Of a stretch of 9,436 bases of DNA, positions 1 through 6,966 are shown one piece after another. Source of the DNA: Alphaproteobacteria bacterium (GTDB lineage Bacteria > Pseudomonadota > Alphaproteobacteria > UBA6615); assembly GCA_013003285.1 (NCBI GenBank), contig JABDJY010000331.1, positions 1-9,436 on the forward strand. Reading direction: 5' to 3'. The notes beneath the pieces were generated by a model. That model was not told the origin of the DNA and did no database searches. It worked only from the letters and a program-made list of their open reading frames with translations. Position numbers and translations under genes: made by a program. Position 1 is the first letter of the stretch. Every line of letters starts with the position of its first letter.

Positions 1-1173
1 CTGCAGGACTTGGCGATTTTGGTGCGCGCAGGCTTCCAAACCCGCGAATTCGAGGAACGGTTCCTCACTTTGGGGATTCCCTATCGGGTGATCGGCGGCC
101 CGCGTTTCTATGAGCGCATGGAAATCCGCGACGCCATGGCCTATTTGCGGGTGATCCACCAGCCCGATGACGATTTGGCGTTCGAGCGTATCGTCAACAA
201 GCCTAAACGCACCATCGGCGACGCCACGGTGCAAGTGCTGCACGCGGTCGCGCGCGCCGGCGGCACCAGCCTGTACCGGGCGGCGGCGGAAATCGTCACC
301 ACCGACGAGTTGAAGCCGCGCACCCGCACGTCGTTGGCAAACTTGATGGCGGATTTCGCCCGCTGGCGCGCCTTGTCGGGCGAAGGGCCGGCGGCGCTGC
401 CCCATTCCGAATTGGCGGAAATGGCGCTCGACGAAAGCGGCTACACCGAAATGCTGATGAACGACAAATCGCCCGAGGCACCGGGCCGGTTGGAGAATTT
501 GAAAGAGCTGGTCACGGCGATGGAGGAGTTCGAAAATCTCGGCGGTTTCCTCGAGCATGTCTCGCTGGTGATGGAAAATACCGAGAATGCCGGCGCCGAT
601 ATGGTCAATATCATGACCCTGCACGGCGCCAAGGGGCTGGAGTTCGGCACCGTGTTCCTGCCCGGTTGGGAGGAGGGGCTTTTCCCCCATCAGCGCAACA
701 TGGATGAAAATGGCGCGGCCGGGCTCGAGGAAGAGCGGCGGCTTGCCTATGTGGGACTGACACGGGCGAAACGCTCGGCCATCGTCTCGTTCGCCGCCAA
801 CCGGCGCATCCATGGCCAATGGCAGAGCGCCATCCCGTCGCGTTTCGTCGACGAGTTGCCGCCGGAGCATCTGTTGATCGAGAGCGAGCCGGGAATTTAT
901 GAGGGTGGCGATGCGTTGTCTCAGAGCCGCTCATCGGGTTTTGGCAGCCGTGGCGGCTGGAGCGGCCGCCGGTCCGACCCGCTGATCGAAACGGGCGCGA
1001 CCTTGATCGAGGCCGATCCCGTCGGTTTCGCCATTGGCGAACGGGTCTTCCATCAGAAATTCGGCTACGGCCGGGTCACCTCGATCGATCGCAACAAGCT
1101 GGCGATTTCCTTCGATAAGGCCGGCGACAAGAAGGTACTCGACAGTTTCGTCGTGGCCGCAGACGCCGTGTGA
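1..1173 (+). CDS. uvrD: UvrD/PcrA-type ATP-dependent DNA helicase, C-terminal part (5' end outside the window)
   Basis: Superfamily 1A 3'-5' helicase used in nucleotide excision repair, mismatch repair and removal of replication or transcription blocks; cytoplasmic and DNA-bound. The frame is open from base 1, and 390 residues are visible, about half of the usual 700-800. They begin inside the helicase core (LVRAGFQTREFEERF, typical of domain 2A/2B), so Walker A and B lie off the left edge. Motif V follows at visible residues 201-214 (MVNIMTLHGAKGLEF, then GWEEGLFPH) and motif VI around nt 730-774 (EEERRLAYVGLTRAKR). A Gly/Ser/Arg-rich linker (about nt 920-975) leads to a final module (VFHQKFGYGRV ... 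DKAGDKKVLDSFV) that resembles the Tudor-like C-terminal domain which, in PcrA/UvrD, is known to contact RNA polymerase. No frameshift is seen. The stop overlaps the next gene by 4 bases. Rep is a less likely identity because of the conserved C-terminal module. Confidence 0.95.
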   Translation: MQDLAILVRAGFQTREFEERFLTLGIPYRVIGGPRFYERMEIRDAMAYLRVIHQPDDDLAFERIVNKPKRTIGDATVQVLHAVARAGGTSLYRAAAEIVTTDELKPRTRTSLANLMADFARWRALSGEGPAALPHSELAEMALDESGYTEMLMNDKSPEAPGRLENLKELVTAMEEFENLGGFLEHVSLVMENTENAGADMVNIMTLHGAKGLEFGTVFLPGWEEGLFPHQRNMDENGAAGLEEERRLAYVGLTRAKRSAIVSFAANRRIHGQWQSAIPSRFVDELPPEHLLIESEPGIYEGGDALSQSRSSGFGSRGGWSGRRSDPLIETGATLIEADPVGFAIGERVFHQKFGYGRVTSIDRNKLAISFDKAGDKKVLDSFVVAADAV

Positions 1174-2069
1174 CCGGATCCGCGACGCCCCCCAGCTGGA
1201 AGGTTGAGGTCATCGTCCCGACCGTGGCGGGTGACGCCATTGCCGATGCCGTCGAGACACATATCAGCGCCGTCAGCATGTTTCCCGCGCCGCCAGGCGA
1301 TGTCATGCGCATATGCGGCTATGTCGCTGCCGAGCCCGATGCGGCTGCGCTAAAAGCCGATATAGCGACGGCGGCCCATACCGCCGGAATCGCCACACCG
1401 GAACTCGATATAGTCTGTTTGCCGGCAACCGATTGGGCGGCAGTCAACCGGGAAAGCTTCGCGCCCTTGCGGGTTGGTGGCTTCTGGATTCGCGATTCCT
1501 ATCATGACGACCCGGCGCCGGCCGGTACGGTTACCCTCATCGTGGATGCCGCGACGGCGTTCGGCACCGGTCACCACCCAACGACCCAGGGCTGTCTGAT
1601 CGCCCTCGACCACTTCGCCAACCGGCCGCGCCTACTGCAACCGGGCCCAGTGCTGGATATGGGCTGCGGCACCGGCATTCTCGGCATGGCGGCTGCGTTG
1701 CGCTTGCGGCGCCCCGTCGTCGCCACCGACATCGATCCGGTCGCGGTGGCCATGGCGCGCTATAACGTTGAAATGAACCGGTTGGGCGCGGTTCACCGGC
1801 CGATTGTCAGCCGTGGCTATGCCGACCACGCCATCCTCCGCGCCGGACCCTACGCCTTGATCCTGGCAAACATATTGGCGCGGCCGATCGCCCGCATGGC
1901 GCCGGACTGCGCGCGCCATCTCAAGCCCGGCGGTTATGCGGTTCTGTCGGGGTTACTGACCACCCAGGAGCGCCCGGTTATCGCCGCCCATCGCCAACAG
2001 GGGCTGATCTTGACCGCCCGCCATCGTATCGAAGTATGGTCGACCTTGGTGGTGCGGCGTCCTATCTAA
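1170..2069 (+). CDS. prmA: Ribosomal protein L11 methyltransferase PrmA
   Basis: SAM-dependent methyltransferase that, in the known family, trimethylates ribosomal protein L11 in the cytoplasm. The protein has 299 residues, near the usual length (about 290-300). An N-terminal substrate-recognition domain (about residues 10-85) precedes a class I methyltransferase fold. The family signature FGTGHHPTTQGCL is at 131-143, SAM-binding motif I VLDMGCGTGILGMAA at 161-175, the acidic ribose-binding region ATDIDP at 185-190, and the motif IV segment LANILARP at 232-239. The start chosen is GTG at 1170, whose GTGA overlaps the uvrD TGA; this suggests translational coupling to uvrD. No Shine-Dalgarno sequence is visible before it. 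Functional linkage to the helicase is not obvious, so the pairing probably reflects shared transcription only. Confidence 0.95.
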   Translation: MTGSATPPSWKVEVIVPTVAGDAIADAVETHISAVSMFPAPPGDVMRICGYVAAEPDAAALKADIATAAHTAGIATPELDIVCLPATDWAAVNRESFAPLRVGGFWIRDSYHDDPAPAGTVTLIVDAATAFGTGHHPTTQGCLIALDHFANRPRLLQPGPVLDMGCGTGILGMAAALRLRRPVVATDIDPVAVAMARYNVEMNRLGAVHRPIVSRGYADHAILRAGPYALILANILARPIARMAPDCARHLKPGGYAVLSGLLTTQERPVIAAHRQQGLILTARHRIEVWSTLVVRRPI

Positions 2070-2124
2070 TAGGATGAATTATGCCGCCATTGTGCTCCCG
2101 CTAACCCAAGATTAGTTTTCAAAG

Positions 2125-3933
2125 ATGGCCGACCAAAAATCCTCCGATCTAAACCCCACCGCGCGACTTGCTGCATTACGTACCGAGCTATCGGCGACGG
2201 GTTTGGATGGATTTGTCGTGCCGCATGCCGACGAGCATCAGAACGAGTTTCTGCCGCCGCGCGCAGAACGCCTGGCCTGGCTGACCGGGTTCAGCGGCTC
2301 GGCCGGCATGGCGATTATTCTGGCCGACCAGGCGGCGGTATTCGTCGATGGCCGCTACACGCTACAGGTGCGCAACCAGGTCGATGGCGACCTCTATAGC
2401 TTCCACCATCTCATCGAACAGCCGGCGACCGATTGGGTTGCCGAGAATTTGAGTGCCGGCGCGAAGCTGGGCTACGACCCCTGGCTGCATGGTGTGCGAG
2501 GCGTCGATCGTTTGCGCCAGGCGTGCGAGAAGGCCGGGGCGGAGCTGGTCGCCGTCGAGGCCAATCCGCTCGATGCGGTGTGGTCCGATCAGCCGGCGCC
2601 GCCGCAAACCCCGGTGGTGCCCCATGAGTTACGCTTTGCCGGCCGCGCCAGTGCGGAAAAGCGTGCCGAACTCGCCCAACAGCTCGCCGATATCGAAACC
2701 GCCGCCGTGGTGCTCACTCAGCCGGACTCCATCGCCTGGCTGCTCAATGTGCGTGGCAACGATGTTTCCCACACGCCGTTGCCGTTGAGCTTCGCCATCC
2801 TCAACGCCGATGCCACCGTCGACTGGTTCGTCGATCCGGCGAAGACATCAGATGATCTGATCGCTCATCTTGGCAATGGCGTTGTCCAGCACGCCCCCGA
2901 GGCGCTGGGCGCGGCGCTCGATAAGCTCGGCAGCGCCGGCGCGCGGGTGCAGGCCTGCCCGGACACTGCCGCGTCGTGGGTGTTCGACCGGTTGGCCGCG
3001 GCGGGCGCCGATATCCGCCGCGCCGCCGACCCGGTGACCCTGCCGAAGGCGATCAAGAACGACACCGAACTGGACGGCACGCGGGCGGCGCACCGGCGCG
3101 ATGGCGCGGCGCTGACAAGGTTTTTGGCCTGGCTGGCGGCGAATGCGCCCGGGGGCGACATCACCGAAATCGGCGCCGTCGAGAAGCTCGCGGAAATTCG
3201 GGGCGCGGGCGATCTGTTCCGCGAACTCAGCTTCGATACCATCTCCGGCGCCGGTTCGAATGGGGCCATCGTGCATTACCGGGTCACGCCCGAGACCGAC
3301 CGCAAGCTGGGCATCGGTGAGCTCTATCTGGTCGATTCCGGTGCGCAATATCTCGACGGCACCACCGATGTTACCCGCACCGTGGCCATCGGCGCGCCCG
3401 ACCCGGAAATGCGCGACCGGTTCACCCGCGTCCTCAAGGGCCATATCGCCATCGCTCTGGCGCGTTTTCCCGCTGGCACCACCGGCGGTCAGCTCGACTC
3501 CCTGGCGCGGCAATTTCTCTGGCAGTCGGGTCTCGATTACGACCACGGCACCGGCCATGGGGTCGGCAGTTATCTGGGGGTCCATGAGGGCCCGCACCGC
3601 ATCTCCAAGGCTGGCTCGGTCCAGGCGCTGAAGCCGGGCATGATCGTCTCCAACGAACCCGGCTACTACAAGGAGGGCGCGTACGGCATTCGGATCGAAA
3701 ATTTGGTGGCCGTGGTGCCGGTCGACGGCATCGCCGGCGCCGAGCGCGAGACACTGGGCTTCGAAACCCTCACCCTGGCGCCGCTCGATCCGGCCTGTAT
3801 CGAGATCTCGCTGTTGAGCGAGTCCGAACGGGACTGGCTCAACGCCTATCAAGCCAGGGTGATGGCTGAAATCGGTCCGCTGGTGGATGACGCGACGCGG
3901 GATTGGCTCGCCGATGTGACGCAGCCGCTGTAA
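2125..3933 (+). CDS. Xaa-Pro aminopeptidase (aminopeptidase P), M24B family, three-domain form
   Basis: Dinuclear-metal peptidase that removes the N-terminal residue of peptides with proline in second position; likely cytoplasmic, as no signal peptide is seen. At 602 residues it is the long form resembling eukaryotic XPNPEP1, not the roughly 440-residue E. coli PepP. Two creatinase-like N-terminal domains (about 12-150 and 165-310) precede the pita-bread catalytic domain (about 315-540). All five expected metal ligands are present: D404 (LVDSG), D415 (TTDVTRT), H478 (GTGHGVG), E511 (SNEPGYY) and E525 (GIRIENL); conserved H384, H487 and H491 are also there. The last 55 residues (FETLTLAPLDP ... 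LLSESERDWLNAY) match the M24 C-terminal domain. A stop codon in frame at 2113-2115 leaves ATG 2125 as the first usable start. It lies 55 bases after prmA on the same strand, without a clear Shine-Dalgarno, and converges on ligA. Some genomes call such proteins pepP; I leave the symbol open. Confidence 0.93.
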   Translation: MADQKSSDLNPTARLAALRTELSATGLDGFVVPHADEHQNEFLPPRAERLAWLTGFSGSAGMAIILADQAAVFVDGRYTLQVRNQVDGDLYSFHHLIEQPATDWVAENLSAGAKLGYDPWLHGVRGVDRLRQACEKAGAELVAVEANPLDAVWSDQPAPPQTPVVPHELRFAGRASAEKRAELAQQLADIETAAVVLTQPDSIAWLLNVRGNDVSHTPLPLSFAILNADATVDWFVDPAKTSDDLIAHLGNGVVQHAPEALGAALDKLGSAGARVQACPDTAASWVFDRLAAAGADIRRAADPVTLPKAIKNDTELDGTRAAHRRDGAALTRFLAWLAANAPGGDITEIGAVEKLAEIRGAGDLFRELSFDTISGAGSNGAIVHYRVTPETDRKLGIGELYLVDSGAQYLDGTTDVTRTVAIGAPDPEMRDRFTRVLKGHIAIALARFPAGTTGGQLDSLARQFLWQSGLDYDHGTGHGVGSYLGVHEGPHRISKAGSVQALKPGMIVSNEPGYYKEGAYGIRIENLVAVVPVDGIAGAERETLGFETLTLAPLDPACIEISLLSESERDWLNAYQARVMAEIGPLVDDATRDWLADVTQPL

Positions 3934-3939
3934 TCGGAT

Positions 3940-6009
3940 CTAACCGCCGATCAATTTCAGCCAGGCATCTTCGTCGATGGTCTCGATGCCGAGCTCTTCG
4001 GCCTTTTTTCCCTTTGAGCCCGAGCCCGGTCCTGCGACCACTAGATCGGTCTTCTTCGACACCGAGCCCGAGACTTTGGCGCCGAGCGCTTCGGCGCGGG
4101 CCTTCGCTTCCGGCCGGGACATTTGCTCTAGACTACCGGTGAACACGATGGTCTTGCCGGCCACGGGCGAATCGCTGGTCGGTTGTTCGAAGGGCGCCAC
4201 GTCGAGGACTTCCGCCAAATCGTCGAGCACCGTGCGGTTATGTTCCTCGTGTACGAAGGCGAGTATGTCGGCGGCGACCGAGGGGCCGATACCGTCGATA
4301 TTGATCAGTTCGCTGTAAGCGTCGCCCTCGATGTCCTGTGCCGCGTCCATTGCGGCGCGCCAAGCCTCCAGTGTGCCGTAAGTGTGCGCCAGCAGCCGGG
4401 CTGTTGCCTGGCCGACCTGACGGATGCCGAGGGCGAAGATAAAGCGGTCGAGGGATATATTCCGGCGCTCGGCGATGGCATCGATGAGGTTTTGCGCCGA
4501 TTGTTCGCCCCAGCCCTCGCGTTCGCCGATCACCGCCTGGTCGAGTTTAAAGATGTCGGCTGGTTCCTTGATCAGCCCATCTTCCCAGAATGCCACGATA
4601 TGTTTGACCCCGAGGCCTTCGATATCGAAGGCGTTACGCGAGACGAAATGTTTTAGCCGCTCGACCGCCTGCGCCGAACAGATCAGCCCCCCGGTGCAAC
4701 GGCGCGCCACCTCGTCTTCGGGGCGAACCGCTTCCGAGCCGCACACCGGACAATGATCCGGGAACTTGTAAGGCTTGGCCCCCTTGGGCCGCTTATTGAG
4801 GACCGGTTCGACCACCTGGGGAATGACATCGCCGGCGCGTTGCACGACCACCGTGTCACCGACCCGTACATCCTTGCGGGCGATTTCGTCTTCATTGTGC
4901 AGCGTCGCGTTCGACACAACGACGCCGCCCACGGTCACCGGCTCAAGCCGCGCCACCGGGGTCAACGCGCCGGTGCGGCCGACCTGGATATCGATTCCGC
5001 TGAGGATGGTCGTTGCCTGTTCGGCGGGGAACTTATGGGCGATCGCCCAGCGCGGCGCGCGGCTTCGAAAGCCGAGGCGTGTTTGCCAATCGAGCCGGTC
5101 GACCTTGTAGACCACGCCGTCGATATCGTAATCGAGGGTCGGCCGCGCCTCGCCGATTTTTCGGTAGGCGGCCAAGGCCTCGTCGACCTCTGCACATTGC
5201 TGCGCCAGCGGGTTCACGGGGAACCCCCAAACGCCCAGCCGTTCGAGAAACGCCCAGTGGGTGCCGACGGGATCGTCGCTGATCTCGCCCCAGGCGTAGG
5301 CGAACATACGCAGGGTGCGTGATGCGGTGATGGCCGGGTCGAGCTGGCGCAAGCCACCCGCCGCCGCGTTGCGCGGATTGGCGAAAACCTTGTCGCCGGC
5401 CGCTGTCTGGCGTTCGTTGAGCGCGTTGAAGGCCGATTTCGGCATATAGACTTCGCCGCGCACCTCGACGATTTCGGGCGCGTCGGCGGGTAACGTCGCC
5501 GGGATATCCGTAATGGTGCGCAGATTGGCGGTAATGTCCTCGCCTTCGCTGCCGTCGCCGCGGGTCGCACCGCGCACGAAGGTTCCTTTTTCGTAGCGCA
5601 ACGAGACCGACAGACCATCGATTTTGGGTTCCGCCACCAGAATGACCGGCTCGTCTTCCGGCGGATTGAGGAACCGCCGCACACGGGCGACGAAATCGGT
5701 CACATCGTCATCGTTGAAGGCATTGCCCAGCGACAGCATGGGCACCGCATGCCGGACCTTGGCGAAGCCCGACGTCAGCGGCGCGCCAACGTTCTGGGTC
5801 GGGCTGTCTTCGGTGGCCAGTTCGGGGTATTTCGCTTCGATATCCTGTAGCCGGCGGAATGCGGCATCATATTCGGCATCCGAAATGCTGGGCGCATCTT
5901 CCTGATAATAGAGCCGGTTATGCTCGCTGATCTCGCTGGCGAGGCGCGCATGTTCGGCCGCCGCCTGCGCGGGCGTGAGGTCTTCGATCGAGGGTAAAGA
6001 ATCGGTCAT
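3940..6009 (-). CDS. ligA: NAD-dependent DNA ligase LigA
   Basis: Seals nicks in duplex DNA using NAD+ during lagging-strand replication and repair; cytoplasmic and essential in most bacteria. The 689 residues contain every expected domain. These are the NAD-binding Ia region (HNRLYYQEDAPSISDAEYD, about 30-48), the adenylation domain with catalytic K129 in EPKIDG and the NPRNAAAGGLRQLD motif (211-224), and an OB fold (about 335-405, VGRTGALTPVARLEPV). They continue with a Cys4 zinc finger (C420, C423, C438, C444), helix-hairpin-helix repeats (about 460-595, including INIDGIGPSVAADIL) and a C-terminal BRCT domain (about 615-689). ATG 6009 is chosen because the protein then opens with a normal LigA N-terminus. 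An in-frame ATG at 6087 would add 26 unconserved residues overlapping the transporter gene, and GTG 6012 is also possible. It is the last gene of the minus-strand block, 43 bases after the transporter. The zinc-finger region has CSAQ where CPAQ is more usual. Confidence 0.97.
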   Translation of the reverse strand: MTDSLPSIEDLTPAQAAAEHARLASEISEHNRLYYQEDAPSISDAEYDAAFRRLQDIEAKYPELATEDSPTQNVGAPLTSGFAKVRHAVPMLSLGNAFNDDDVTDFVARVRRFLNPPEDEPVILVAEPKIDGLSVSLRYEKGTFVRGATRGDGSEGEDITANLRTITDIPATLPADAPEIVEVRGEVYMPKSAFNALNERQTAAGDKVFANPRNAAAGGLRQLDPAITASRTLRMFAYAWGEISDDPVGTHWAFLERLGVWGFPVNPLAQQCAEVDEALAAYRKIGEARPTLDYDIDGVVYKVDRLDWQTRLGFRSRAPRWAIAHKFPAEQATTILSGIDIQVGRTGALTPVARLEPVTVGGVVVSNATLHNEDEIARKDVRVGDTVVVQRAGDVIPQVVEPVLNKRPKGAKPYKFPDHCPVCGSEAVRPEDEVARRCTGGLICSAQAVERLKHFVSRNAFDIEGLGVKHIVAFWEDGLIKEPADIFKLDQAVIGEREGWGEQSAQNLIDAIAERRNISLDRFIFALGIRQVGQATARLLAHTYGTLEAWRAAMDAAQDIEGDAYSELINIDGIGPSVAADILAFVHEEHNRTVLDDLAEVLDVAPFEQPTSDSPVAGKTIVFTGSLEQMSRPEAKARAEALGAKVSGSVSKKTDLVVAGPGSGSKGKKAEELGIETIDEDAWLKLIGG
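3988..4009 (+). terminator. Possible intrinsic terminator for the aminopeptidase transcript, inside the 3' end of ligA
   Basis: A perfect 5-bp stem (GCCGA at 3988-3992, TCGGC at 3998-4002), extendable by a G-T pair to 6 bp with a 3-base loop, is followed after one C by six T residues (4004-4009). It reads as a rho-independent terminator on the plus strand, starting 54 bases after the aminopeptidase stop. The same bases encode conserved LigA residues (KKAEELG, 668-674) on the other strand, so protein constraint alone could explain it. The stem is short; no other terminator is visible between the convergent genes. Confidence 0.35.
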
Positions 6010-6052
6010 CACAGGCAATACATACACCGACGCGCGCCCGCAGGCAGCCTTC

Positions 6053-6943
6053 TTATGGCAGCTTTTCGATGGCCGGCCGGGCGCCAAGCACGGCGGCCAG
6101 CATGCCGATGGTTACGAGCATAACGGCGCTGCCCGACAGCGCATTGAGCGGTTCGCCGAGTAAGATCACCGCGGCGATGGCCGCTGTGGCCGGCACCGCG
6201 GCGGTGATCGTGGTGGTCAGCGCTGCGCCCAAGGCCGCCACGGCGCGGGTAAACAGCAGCAGCGAAATAATCATGCTGAAGAAGCCCTGAAATACGGCCT
6301 GGCCGGCGATGTCGAGCAGGGGTGCGGTATCGAAGCGCGACGGTAAAAACGCGAAATGGATGGGCACGTAAGTGATCATGGAGATCACCGCCACCAGGGC
6401 GGTGCCGCGCAGCGGTTCGACCCGCCAGGCACGGGCGAGCAGGGTAAACACCGCCCAGTCGGCGACGCCTAGGAGAAACAGCAGATCGCCGCGCCACACC
6501 AGGCCGGTGATGTTTTCGCTGGCGAGTAAGACGACCCCGGTGAGGATCACCGCCAGTCCGGCGATTTGCCAAACGCTGAGGCGCTCGCCGAGCATCAGCC
6601 AGGCGATCGGCGCGGTGAATAACGGTATGGCGCCGGCCAGGATCGCCGCGCCATGGGCGGCGGGGGCGAACTGATAGCCGGTGAAGGCAAACAAGGCGAA
6701 GCCCGGCCCGGCGAGCATGGCCAGAACAAAGGCCTGCCACAGTTTTAAAGGACCAAGGCCATAGCGCAGCACGAATGGCAGCATCAGAACGCCACCAACG
6801 CCCAAGCGCAGCGCCACCAGGTCGAACGGGCTGAGGGTGGTTTGCACGGCGACGCGCGAGATGATGTGAAAGCTCGACCACAGCACGACCACCGACAGGG
6901 CGCAGGCGATGCCGATGGTGAATTCGCGGGGATTTGCTTTCAT
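6053..6943 (-). CDS. EamA/DMT-superfamily transporter (RhaT/YdcZ-like fold, substrate unknown)
   Basis: Predicted inner-membrane permease of the drug/metabolite transporter superfamily, whose members usually export amino acids, nucleobases or other metabolites; the substrate cannot be read from sequence. The 296 residues match the usual 280-310 and are hydrophobic throughout, consistent with about ten transmembrane helices arranged as two EamA repeats. The end of repeat one is seen at about residues 98-141 (GAAILAGAIPLFTAPIAW, LMLGERLSVWQIAG), and the corresponding part of repeat two at about 239-286 (GAALTTTITAAVPATAAIAA, ILLGEPLNALSG). The LGE motif before each final helix pair is typical. 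ATG 6943 lies 23 bases after recN; the preceding bases are C-rich (CCCCTCCC) and offer no Shine-Dalgarno. It stands between recN and ligA, which in many alphaproteobacteria are adjacent, so it may be a lineage-specific insertion read through from recN. Base composition looks like that of its neighbours. Confidence 0.9.
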   Translation of the reverse strand: MKANPREFTIGIACALSVVVLWSSFHIISRVAVQTTLSPFDLVALRLGVGGVLMLPFVLRYGLGPLKLWQAFVLAMLAGPGFALFAFTGYQFAPAAHGAAILAGAIPLFTAPIAWLMLGERLSVWQIAGLAVILTGVVLLASENITGLVWRGDLLFLLGVADWAVFTLLARAWRVEPLRGTALVAVISMITYVPIHFAFLPSRFDTAPLLDIAGQAVFQGFFSMIISLLLFTRAVAALGAALTTTITAAVPATAAIAAVILLGEPLNALSGSAVMLVTIGMLAAVLGARPAIEKLP

Positions 6944-6966
6944 AAAGTTTGTTGGGAGGGGCGGCG

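Noticed and set aside
2090..2118. Possible sigma-70-like promoter before the aminopeptidase (TTGTGC, 17-base spacer, TAGTTT).
   Set aside because: Only half of the consensus bases match in each box; not distinguishable from chance in a 55-base gap.
2848..3852. A 334-codon open frame on the minus strand opposite the aminopeptidase gene.
   Set aside because: It is fully antisense to a well-supported gene with all catalytic residues, resembles no family I know, and is of the kind expected by chance in GC-rich DNA.
3933..3951. Inverted repeat ATCGG...CCGAT across the junction of the two convergent genes.
   Set aside because: Only a 5-bp stem with a 9-base loop and no T-run on either strand; too weak to call a bidirectional terminator.
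6010..6087. N-terminal extension of LigA by 26 residues from an ATG at 6087.
   Set aside because: The added residues do not look like LigA and overlap the transporter's 3' end; ATG 6009 gives the expected N-terminus.
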